From Paracoccaceae bacterium (lineage in GTDB: Bacteria > Pseudomonadota > Alphaproteobacteria > Rhodobacterales > Rhodobacteraceae), in NCBI GenBank assembly GCA_016124615.1, contig WGNF01000002.1:1-64000 (forward strand): DNA of 64,000 nt, given 5' to 3'. Positions 1-6,306 of this stretch are shown in pieces. Made by a program: the position numbers and the translations under genes. Under the pieces are notes generated by a model that was not told the origin of the DNA, did not search any database, and saw nothing but the letters and a program-made list of their open reading frames with translations. Numbering within the stretch: position 1 is the stretch's first letter; each line of letters starts with the position of its first letter.

Positions 1-339
1 CCACAGCTGCCGACCGTTCGCAAAGCTCAGCTCTTCCGCGACCCAGCGCCCGTAGGTCGGCGAGCCCAGGCGCACATCCACCGCCACATCCAGCAGCCGC
101 CCCCGGCCGCAGCGCACCAGCTTGCCCTGCGCATGCGGCGGGCTCTGAAAATGCAGCCCGCGGATCGTGCCCGCCGTCGCCGACAGCGAGTGGTTGTCTT
201 GCACGAACTCCGGCAAATGCACCCCCGCCGCCTCCAGCGTCCGCCGGTTCCAGCTTTCCGAGAAGAACCCCCGTGCATCGCCGAAGCGACGGGGTTCGAG
301 CAGCAGAACACCGGAGATCGGGCTAAGCTCTGTGATCAT
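1..339 (-). CDS. rfbC: dTDP-4-dehydrorhamnose 3,5-epimerase, 3' end beyond window
   Basis: The first 113 codons of an RmlC/RfbC-type epimerase, which converts dTDP-4-keto-6-deoxyglucose to dTDP-4-keto-rhamnose for surface polysaccharide sugars in the cytosol. Visible family motifs are an N-terminal ...FGDARGFFSE segment, PEFVQDNHS (about residues 43-51) and RGLHFQ (60-65), where His63 matches the known catalytic His. Family members are about 180 residues, so roughly the last 70 lie left of base 1. The ATG at 339 gives MITELSPISGV, a typical start. The ORF track missed it because no stop lies in the window. The neighbouring manC remnant suggests the edge of a polysaccharide locus. The family call is secure; whether the missing part is intact cannot be seen. 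Confidence 0.9.
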   Translation of the reverse strand, partial: MITELSPISGVLLLEPRRFGDARGFFSESWNRRTLEAAGVHLPEFVQDNHSLSATAGTIRGLHFQSPPHAQGKLVRCGRGRLLDVAVDVRLGSPTYGRWVAEELSFANGRQLW

Positions 340-370
340 TTTGACAATCTATCCTATGTTGCAACGAAGA

Positions 371-410
371 GTTTCCGCAAGTGCAAACACGAAGTTTCTG
401 CAATTGCAAA
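371..410. repeat. Two 17-bp near-identical direct repeats upstream of rfbC
   Basis: GTTTCCGCAAGTGCAAA (371-387) and GTTTCTGCAATTGCAAA (394-410) differ at two positions and repeat every 23 bp, about two helical turns. The second contains the palindrome TGCAATTGCA. They begin 32 bp upstream of the rfbC start (minus strand), a position suited to a regulator-binding site. No regulator is identified. Confidence 0.45.
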
Positions 411-541
411 TGGCTCTAGCTGGCGTCTACGAACCTCGTTGCCATGTGAAATGGCCTATACAACTATCAACGCCGACAAACACCGCATGACGCAATACGG
501 CCTTGACGGTTGGCCTAAGTGACACAACTGCCGGAAAGACA

Positions 542-895
542 TCACTCGCGCCGGTAGGCGTCCTCATAGCGGATGATGTCATCCTCGCCCAGATAGCTGC
601 CGGTCTGCACCTCGATCAGGATCATTGGCACCTTCGCAGGGTTCTCCATCCGGTGGATGGCGCCCGGATCGATCCCAGCCTCCATAAGCTGTTCAGTCAC
701 GATGAAGCGGAAATCTGCGCCCGTAACGACCACCGGCCCGTCAAATTCCGGAGCCAGGAACCGACGGACAGAAGCCTGAAACAGGCTTTCACTGCCCACA
801 AGCGGCACAAACTGTTTGGGGTAACTTTTCCGCGATACCGGCCAAAGGCGCGTGCCTGACCCACCGGAGAGAATGACAGGAACTATCTTTGGCAT
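542..895 (-). pseudogene. manC: Mannose-1-phosphate guanylyltransferase with large in-frame internal deletion
   Basis: The ORF encodes 117 residues that join the two ends of a ManC/CpsB-type GDP-mannose pyrophosphorylase. Residues 1-80 are the enzyme's N-terminus (LSGGSGTRLWPVSRKSYPKQ nucleotide-binding signature, then DFRFIVTEQL). Residues 81-117 jump straight to the C-terminal cupin end (HRMENPAKVP, EVQTGSYLGEDDI). Full-length enzymes are about 470 residues, so some 340-350 residues including most of the catalytic domain are missing, yet the frame is kept and no stop has appeared. The start is the ATG at 895, giving MPKIVPVILSGG; the longer ORF-track start adds non-family sequence. No activity is expected. 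The parent product, GDP-mannose, feeds polysaccharide synthesis, fitting rfbC next door. Confidence 0.85.
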
Positions 896-1196
896 ATTCG
901 GCTCTCTCAGAGGACGGCCCCTTATCGTTGCGGGGTTCGGGAGGGGCAAGCCTGATGATGCCGCCCGCGTCGCTGCATGGCAGCATTATGTGACCGCTGT
1001 GCAACCTTTGGCGGCAGTGATGCTGAAAATGCTTCCGTACGCAGCACGAGATGTTTCAGGTCGCCGACAAAGTTGTCGACAGTGAGTGCTCAGCCTGCCC
1101 CGACCACCTCGAACCGCGTACGCCATGCGGCGGGTCAGACGGTTGGGGGAGATGCAGCCGCGTTGGGGTTACTCATCGATGGTGTTGATCCCAAAG
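896..1196. other. Intergenic stretch, nothing recognisable
   Basis: Short overlapping ORFs on both strands lack family resemblance and ribosome sites. I see no gene, strong hairpin or repeat here. Confidence 0.5.
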
Positions 1197-1844
1197 CTAA
1201 GGCAATGGGCCAGCAGTGACAACCGGCACGCGGAATCGAGCGCCGCGAAGTAGTCCCACTGTGCCGCACATCATCGTCAAGCGCAGATCGGCCTCCCGGG
1301 CCGCGTTACGCTCGTCCTCCGCCTTCGCCACCGCCTGCACTTTGAGGTCCGGCGCGTAAGTCACATGTAGGCGGAACACAGAGGGGACCTCGAGGAGGCT
1401 ACCCTCACGAGCCTGCGTGACGAAGACATCCGTCGGCGCGATCTCGACCGGATTGAAGATCAGCGGTCGCAGCTCGATGGTCTCCATCGCCGTCTCCGAC
1501 TCACCGAGCCGGTCGGCGATCCCCCAGGGTATTTGTCCTAGCCGAAATATCCTCCAGCGCCCGATACTCGACCAGTAGCTTCGTATGCGCCGCTCCTTCC
1601 TCCTCGGACATGGCGTGGGATCACCGGCCAGATGACACGGCTCGTGGCTGTAGCCGCAGGGCACATCGGTCGAGACCTCGAGATCCTCGAACACAACGGC
1701 ATCGTGACTTAGGTAGCTGCGCGCCTTAAGGATGCGCGTCGGCAGGAGGACGTCACGCATGACCTCACCTCGATGATCCGCATCTGCGTACCGCTTGCCG
1801 CGCATGCTTGGCGCGACCATGACGATATGGATGCAGTGCGCCAC
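1197..1844 (-). pseudogene. Frameshifted gene of unknown family
   Basis: The single ORF reads as ordinary protein at both ends (MRDVLLPTRILKARSYLSHD; then ELRPLIFNPVEIAPTDVFVT and a charged AEDERNAAREADLRL tail). In the middle (about 1530-1625) it becomes an Arg/Trp-rich string typical of an off-frame read. In that stretch another minus frame gives sensible protein (MSEEEGAAHTKLLVEY, then RALEDISARTNTLGD) ending where the first frame resumes. The simplest reading is one gene with two compensating indels. Alternatively, two or three small genes overlap. An internal ATG after GAGGTGAGGTC, opening MRDVLLP, may be the real start. I do not recognise the family. Its setting is a region of decayed genes. 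Confidence 0.45.
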
Positions 1845-1964
1845 GACTCAGCGTTCTGGTCGGCAACCAGTTCAGCTGCGGATTGGCCCCAAATGTCGGA
1901 GCAGCTGTTGCCAACACCACAGTAGTGCCGAAGGGTCGAAAACTCCGCGAGATTGTGATGTTAT

Positions 1965-1995
1965 GAATATGCCGGGCTGAAAGCCCGGCATATTC
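1965..1995. terminator. Perfect 14-bp inverted repeat with GAA loop
   Basis: GAATATGCCGGGCT and AGCCCGGCATATTC are exact reverse complements separated by three bases. This strong hairpin lies about 130 bp past the stop of the Asp-rich gene at 2128. The plus-strand side is followed by TTCTTCTG and the minus-strand side lacks a T-run, so an intrinsic terminator is plausible but not clear-cut. It could also be a mobile-element end or protein-binding palindrome. Confidence 0.5.
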
Positions 1996-2127
1996 TTCTG
2001 CTGAAGGTACGAGGGAATCGTGTTTGCAAATGCCGAGCTACGTTTGCCGAACGTTCGCCCTCTTACCCACAAAATTCAAAGCTCGATTGCCCTGGTTGAA
2101 AACAGCGGGATCAGCTCTGAGCCAAGG

Positions 2128-2562
2128 TCATGACCAGTCTTCGTGGGTTAATTCGCCGGCAGCATCCAACTCAGCCACAAGGGCCTCCAAGACATCCATG
2201 TCTACTCCCTCTCCCTCACAGTCGTCATCGTCGTCATACTCATCATCGTCATACTCGTCATCGTCATCACTGTAAAACTCAAGCGCGATGTCCCTGTATT
2301 TCTGTGCGTTTTCGGGATGGGTATCCTGAACGTCACTCGCGAGCATCCTGAGAACATCTCCGATGCTAATGATGTGGCCATCATAGCCAAATTTCTTTTT
2401 GATCTGAGGAGGGAAGATTATCTCGACATTTCTCACATAAAGCTCTCCGGTGAGCTCCATTGCCTCATAGCGTGCGGCAATTTCCTCCAACTGCTGCTTA
2501 GTTGATGCGCGCTCCTCCGTCTTGGCGTTGCCCTTGTCGTCGAGATCATTGGTATTGTGCAT
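2128..2562 (-). CDS. Acidic protein with Asp-rich tract, unknown function
   Basis: A 144-residue soluble protein with no membrane segment. Residues 1-35 are charged and helical, a middle segment (about 38-75) looks globular, and residues 99-114 form an Asp/Tyr/Glu run (SDDDDEYDDDEYDDDDD), followed by an acidic, leucine-containing C-terminus ending HEDWS. I chose the ATG at 2562 because GGAG lies five bases upstream; the ORF-track ATG at 2580 has no comparable site. The gene is visibly less GC-rich than the core genes, suggesting recent acquisition. Acidic tracts occur in DNA-mimic, chaperone-like and anti-restriction proteins, but nothing here identifies one of these. The family is unrecognised. 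Confidence 0.6.
   Translation of the reverse strand: MHNTNDLDDKGNAKTEERASTKQQLEEIAARYEAMELTGELYVRNVEIIFPPQIKKKFGYDGHIISIGDVLRMLASDVQDTHPENAQKYRDIALEFYSDDDDEYDDDEYDDDDDCEGEGVDMDVLEALVAELDAAGELTHEDWS
2221..2269. repeat. Trinucleotide-rich microsatellite inside the Asp-tract gene
   Basis: GTC/ATC/ACT units are repeated, including two close copies of a TCATCGTCATACTC-like block. This encodes the Asp-rich run on the minus strand. Units of three would change protein length without breaking the frame. Confidence 0.6.
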
Positions 2563-2771
2563 TTTGGACTCCAGTTTCATTTGTTTTATGGCGGTAGTTT
2601 ATATCATAGCATGCGGCTGCCAGATTTGCAGCGCGTTCGAAGATGATTCTATTCTCCTCTATTTATAATTTACCTTGACCATCTTTAGGCTCGTCGACGA
2701 CCTATTTACCGGTACCTCGCTGTTTGATGTATATTGCGTTGACACTGGCCGCAGCTCGCGTTCTTTTATTT

Positions 2772-3527
2772 CTATGCGTCCAGCGGCGAAACGTGGGCCA
2801 CTTCCGGCGTTGCCTTCGGGATCACCCGGACGAGCGCCTTCTTCGCCCGCCTGATCATGTCTTTTACTGCCCGTTCCGACCATGCGCGTCCGTGCGCCGT
2901 TCGTGATCCGCGCCGGTTGGCCTCTTCTGCAAGCTGCAGTGCAGATCGCGCGACGCCGTCTGCTTCCAATTCATCCTTCAGGCTGAGGATCATGTCTTCA
3001 CGGCAGCGAGCGCCGACTTGCCGTGCTACGATTGATGCGTCGCGCGCTATGAGCGTCTGCTCAGCACGGTCGGCGTCCGACATCCGAACTTTTCTTGCGC
3101 CGCGCGCCGACCAGTTCTGGATGAGCTCCGCATGGGAGATCAGGTTCGCTTTCATGTCGCCGGGCATCGTCGAGAGAGTCTTGCTATGGCGCAACGACCC
3201 TATATGCGCGCCGAAGGGCTCCAGTTCCGCCATGAGGTCGATCCGCCGGTCGAGCGCGCAAGCCCTGAAGATGCGAGCGAGATCGTCAACGAGAATGACG
3301 CCTTGGCCCGATGCATGAAGCCGTCTGAGAAATTTCGCCAGTCGAGGCAGGTCGTCAAGGCACTGGATTGCTCTCGCATAGTCCCAGTTGAACCGGTCCT
3401 CGCTCGTCGGAAATGTCGAGTATCTCGCAGCGATGTTCCGCATCTGACCGCGGGCGGCCACGTGCGTGATGACTTCGCCTCTGGTTTTCGGTTTCTTGCC
3501 GTGGGCGAGGAATATGTAGACGAGCAT
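2772..3527 (-). CDS. Serine recombinase/resolvase-like protein, catalytic motifs degenerate
   Basis: 251 residues resembling small serine recombinases. The central part (about 74-135: GVILVDDLARIFR, MAELEPFGAHI, then STMPGDMKANLISHAELI) follows the layout of the resolvase domain. The C-terminus (about 200-235: LAEEANRRGSRTAHGRAW, then VKDMIRRA) matches the 'many-codon-later RG.T..G..W' recombinase segment. The usual N-terminal catalytic Ser in Y.RvS is not present (VYIFLAHGKK instead), and the DR.gR arginines are altered to DDLARIFR. This may be a non-catalytic DNA-binding relative or a divergent family. GGAGAG lies five bases upstream of the ATG at 3527, and a perfect palindrome sits 21 bp upstream, suggesting autoregulation. 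Identification is moderate. Confidence 0.55.
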   Translation of the reverse strand: MLVYIFLAHGKKPKTRGEVITHVAARGQMRNIAARYSTFPTSEDRFNWDYARAIQCLDDLPRLAKFLRRLHASGQGVILVDDLARIFRACALDRRIDLMAELEPFGAHIGSLRHSKTLSTMPGDMKANLISHAELIQNWSARGARKVRMSDADRAEQTLIARDASIVARQVGARCREDMILSLKDELEADGVARSALQLAEEANRRGSRTAHGRAWSERAVKDMIRRAKKALVRVIPKATPEVAHVSPLDA

Positions 3528-3548
3528 TATCTCTCCAAACTTACATTC

Positions 3549-3564
3549 TGTGTAGCGCTACACA
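3549..3564. promoter_or_regulatory. Perfect 16-bp palindrome (probable operator)
   Basis: TGTGTAGCGCTACACA is its own reverse complement. It lies 21 bp upstream of the start codon of the recombinase-like gene and just above its ribosome site, the position expected for a dimeric regulator that blocks transcription. Confidence 0.6.
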
Positions 3565-3948
3565 AACACGTCATTTCTTACGCTGGGGCAGTCGGCCGAG
3601 ACCTGCGCGAGCTCCACGCGCCGGGTCATGCACCAGGCTTCATGGGGTGCGCACTGGCTGGCTCGGCGCAGTTTTGCGACACATGAGTGCTTCGGTCAGA
3701 GATGCCAGCCAGGCGAGCGCCCCTGTGATTAAGACAGTGAGGTTGCGACGCGGCTGGAACCCGAGGAACGGGGGAGCCGCATTCGAACCCGAACGCCCGG
3801 AACGGGTCATCACCGGATGTCACCCGAAGGCAGGAGCCTCTCGCAATACCGGAATAATGAGCCGACATCCCTTGTCTGTCCTGAAGGATGGTTCTTGCCA
3901 GCTTCTTTAAGTTTTCGCTAGCGCAGCCAACCCGGACGATATTGCGGT

Positions 3949-4015
3949 TGTAACGCTCCCCAAGCTTTCTTCTTCTTCCTCTTAAAAGATATAGATAAAC
4001 TAGGGGAGCGTTACA
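3949..4015. repeat. Perfect 13-bp inverted repeat flanking 41 bp of AT-rich DNA
   Basis: TGTAACGCTCCCC (3949-3961) and GGGGAGCGTTACA (4003-4015) are exact reverse complements. The spacer is pyrimidine-rich then AT-rich (AAAAGATATAGATAAAC). A degenerate second unit follows at 4069-4128. Confidence 0.75.
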
Positions 4016-4068
4016 TGTTTCGGCATTGAACCTGCTTCAGATTCCAAGATGAACCCTCCGGGATTATG

Positions 4069-4128
4069 TGTACGCTCCCCTATATTTTAGTATAATCTTT
4101 AAGTGTACCTGACTTGGGAGGCGTGACA
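4069..4128. repeat. Second, degenerate copy of the inverted-repeat unit
   Basis: TGTACGCTCCCC (4069-4080) lacks one A compared with the left arm of the first unit, and GGGAGGCGTGACA (4116-4128) is a diverged right arm. The 35-bp spacer is very AT-rich (TATATTTTAGTATAATC). The left arms of the two units start 120 bp apart, so this looks like a duplicated site, perhaps two operators around promoters or a two-part recombination site. Confidence 0.6.
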
Positions 4129-4215
4129 TTTCCTCGGCCGCGTCTTCCGGTTGCTTGACTTTCAAGTGCTTCCGGTCCTTCCGCGGCATGGCTTTGTTTC
4201 CGTCATGCCACAGAT

Positions 4216-5232
4216 CTACTCTTCCGGGATGATACCCGTGGACGACGCTGCTGCTAGCTTCGCGTTGGCGCGCGATTTTGCGGTTCTGTCTCGCCCCAGC
4301 TTTCTCTTCCGCTCGAGTATCGGGTCAGCCGATCCTGTTCTCTGCTCCACAAAGTCCAGGGATTTTGCTGCGAAAGCTCTGCATTTCGCGATGTCCGGGC
4401 AGGACGCACAAACGTCAGATGTGTCGTGATCAATACCGGTAGCGCCGAAGCACGACTGAAGACGTTGCAGCCGATGCGGCGCTTCATGATGATGGCGAGT
4501 GAGCTTGCCCGACGCGATGTCCTCTTCGGCGAATGCGACTTCGCGCGTGACGATTTCTTCACCAAACGCTCCCACGCATGCCGCGGGCGCCAACTGCGCC
4601 TTTGCGACGACCCAGTTGGCCAAAAAGGGAGAAAGGCGCGTCGAAGGATCCGAGCCGATTTCAAGCAGTTCGCGCTCAAAAGCCGTCTGTGCAGGAAGCC
4701 CCGTCACGTAGTCAACGGCATATTGTGCCATGGGCGCCATGCGCGAGAGTTCGAGTTTCTTGCGCTCAATCGTCCATTGCGCGTCGAGAATATCCGCCCA
4801 CACCGCCAACATCGGCCCCTCTTTTGGACAAAGCTGATTCGGGCGCGGTGACTCTTTCCGCTTCCGTCTCGAGTAAAATTCAAAACTGAAGCGCAGGAAG
4901 AAGTCATACGGCAACGCAGCCATGTCCGCAAACCTGCGGGCATTCCAGGCTTGAGTGAGCTGTGTGCTTTGCTTGGAAAAGCTGATCTTTCCAATCACGT
5001 TGGCAGTTTCAGCATAATTCCGATCCATATTTACCCGCGCATTGTCACGGTAAGCATTGTTGTATTCTGCCACAAAGAGGCGGGTCTTCTGCATCGGGGA
5101 AAGGAAGCGGTACGCCGGCCAGCTCGAGATCATCAACTTCTCCTCATCCATCGAATAGGTCTTCGGGATGATCTCCGCCATAGCGATCATGTCAGCGAAA
5201 CGGCACTTAGAATAGACGGCTGCGTCAAACAT
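4216..5232 (-). CDS. Unknown protein with C-terminal cysteine cluster
   Basis: 338 residues, soluble, Arg/Lys-rich in the first half (YDFFLRFSFEFYSRRKRKE). Near the C-terminus it has a four-Cys cluster (CFGATGID... VCASCPDIAKC), a spacing that could bind zinc or an iron-sulfur centre. The C-terminal 50 residues are basic. AAAGGAGAACGC directly precedes the ATG at 5232, so I prefer it over the GTG at 5280 in the ORF track. It follows two other unknown genes on the same strand (gap 74 bp), probably as one transcript from the operator at 6271-6306. Composition is less GC-rich than core genes. The family is not recognised; a nucleic-acid-binding role is only a guess from charge and Cys cluster. 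Confidence 0.6.
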   Translation of the reverse strand: MFDAAVYSKCRFADMIAMAEIIPKTYSMDEEKLMISSWPAYRFLSPMQKTRLFVAEYNNAYRDNARVNMDRNYAETANVIGKISFSKQSTQLTQAWNARRFADMAALPYDFFLRFSFEFYSRRKRKESPRPNQLCPKEGPMLAVWADILDAQWTIERKKLELSRMAPMAQYAVDYVTGLPAQTAFERELLEIGSDPSTRLSPFLANWVVAKAQLAPAACVGAFGEEIVTREVAFAEEDIASGKLTRHHHEAPHRLQRLQSCFGATGIDHDTSDVCASCPDIAKCRAFAAKSLDFVEQRTGSADPILERKRKLGRDRTAKSRANAKLAAASSTGIIPEE

Positions 5233-5306
5233 GCGTTCTCCTTTGGATCGCCTGCGCGACCCTTTTCTTGATTTGTCCACATTTGGGTAGGTTTGGTCGG
5301 GAGAAC

Positions 5307-5591
5307 TTACCGCCCGAAGTCTTCTTCTTCTCCTTCATTCCACCTTCCATCTGTCCAGAAGCCCGTAAGGTGTGCGAGGTTCAGGAGACGACGGTATTTA
5401 CGACGAGCACAGGCCACGGCACTTGCCTTGGAGTGTCCACGGTGAGCGTAGTAGCCGGTGCGGATCCCCTCAATTTCCAAGAGAATTTCACGACCTCGGG
5501 TGTCGAGAAATTTCTCCTGCTCCCGGGGATTGAGCCGGAAGAAATTACGCTGACTAGGAAGCGCAGAAAGGCGAGGCAAATATCTCTTCAT
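5307..5591 (-). CDS. Small basic protein, unknown
   Basis: 94 residues from the ATG at 5591, which has GGAG eight bases upstream (TGGAGCAAGACC). The ORF-track start at 5636 has no such site. The sequence is basic (KRYLPRLSALPSQRNFFRL; RKYRRLL) with an acidic tail (GRWNEGEEEDFGR). It is the middle gene of a same-strand trio and could be a small DNA- or RNA-binding partner of its neighbours, but no known domain is visible. Confidence 0.5.
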   Translation of the reverse strand: MKRYLPRLSALPSQRNFFRLNPREQEKFLDTRGREILLEIEGIRTGYYAHRGHSKASAVACARRKYRRLLNLAHLTGFWTDGRWNEGEEEDFGR

Positions 5592-5725
5592 GGTCTTGCT
5601 CCATTTTGGGTTATTCACGTGTTGCTCTCGAGGCATGCGACATCATTCCCCATTACTGAGGCTTTCTTCGAGTTTCATAGTCGAGGCTTAGAAATCAGTG
5701 CGCCGAAAGGCCTTTCGAAGACCGG

Positions 5726-6256
5726 TCAGATGCCCTTTAGTTCCCAGACGCTGAACCTCTCAGCCGTCATGCGATCGAGGTGGTCAAGCATTTTGCGCAA
5801 ATGGACGATGTCGTCGAAGGCTTTCTTTTTCGCCTGTTGATCGCCCAAATTTGACTGTTCTAACTCTTTGATCCGCGCATTAAGCTGCTCGCGCTTATAA
5901 CGATTGATGATTACGGCAATGTTTGCCGAGGCCGCTATCATGTGTTCGAGGTAGGCTTCAATACGCCCGATCGAGCCTGCGCGGCCCGTGTAGGGGCTGT
6001 AGCCGTCTGGCTCGTCGGCTTCCGGATACTCCTTCATCCAATCTGGCCCACTGTCATCGAGAAACTCGGGAGGCGTAATTCCGGCTGCATCGAGATGGAA
6101 AGTGGCGGAATCCCAGTCGCCGTTGCCTTCGGTGCGCTCGCGCCATGCAAAGAAGGGTTCGGTCAGGTAGGGGTAGCTACTGTCGGGCATTGACCTGCTT
6201 TCCCTTGCGCGACGCTCGCGCTCGGCTTTCTTTCTTTCTTTAGGGCTCATGACCAT
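5726..6256 (-). CDS. Unknown protein with C-terminal coiled coil, first gene of cryptic operon
   Basis: 176 residues. The N-terminus is very basic (SPKERKKAERERRARES), the middle is acidic/aromatic (WDSATFHLDAAGITPPEF; EYPEADEPDGYSPY), and residues about 95-165 are helical with heptad-like spacing (AVIINRYKREQLNARIKELE). GAGGAG lies eight bases before the ATG at 6256. A large inverted-repeat operator begins 15 bp upstream of the start, so transcription of this gene and the two downstream unknown genes is probably tightly repressed. No family is recognised. Confidence 0.6.
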   Translation of the reverse strand: MVMSPKERKKAERERRARESRSMPDSSYPYLTEPFFAWRERTEGNGDWDSATFHLDAAGITPPEFLDDSGPDWMKEYPEADEPDGYSPYTGRAGSIGRIEAYLEHMIAASANIAVIINRYKREQLNARIKELEQSNLGDQQAKKKAFDDIVHLRKMLDHLDRMTAERFSVWELKGI

Positions 6257-6270
6257 TTGCTTGCTCCTCT

Positions 6271-6306
6271 ATCGTGACCGTGACTGACATATGTCACGGT
6301 CACGAT
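6271..6306. promoter_or_regulatory. 36-bp nested inverted-repeat operator
   Basis: ATCGTGACCGTGAC (6271-6284) and GTCACGGTCACGAT (6293-6306) are exact reverse complements around an 8-bp centre. Overlapping this is a second perfect palindrome, TGACATATGTCA (6285-6296). CGTGAC occurs as tandem half-sites. It lies 15 bp upstream of the start of the 6256 gene, next to the ribosome site, so a bound regulator would block expression. Confidence 0.7.

Larger units (their letters stand above)
3565..4215. other. Long non-coding stretch with paired inverted repeats
   Basis: About 650 bp separate the recombinase-like gene from the next gene. No ORF here has a family look or good ribosome site. The left part (3600-3900) is unremarkable; the right part (3949-4128) is AT-rich and carries two inverted-repeat units listed separately. 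It could hold promoters, a recombination site or a replication-type site. Confidence 0.5.

Noticed and set aside
503-859. Plus-strand ORFs across the manC remnant
   Set aside because: They are opposite-strand reads of the recognisable manC fragments and carry no motif.
2221-2269. Short-repeat array as a possible CRISPR
   Set aside because: Units are 3-15 bp, contiguous and in-frame within a coding region. There are no spacers and no cas genes in the window.
3949-4128. Replication origin with DnaA boxes
   Set aside because: No TTATCCACA-like boxes and no replication initiator gene adjacent; left as an unexplained inverted-repeat unit.
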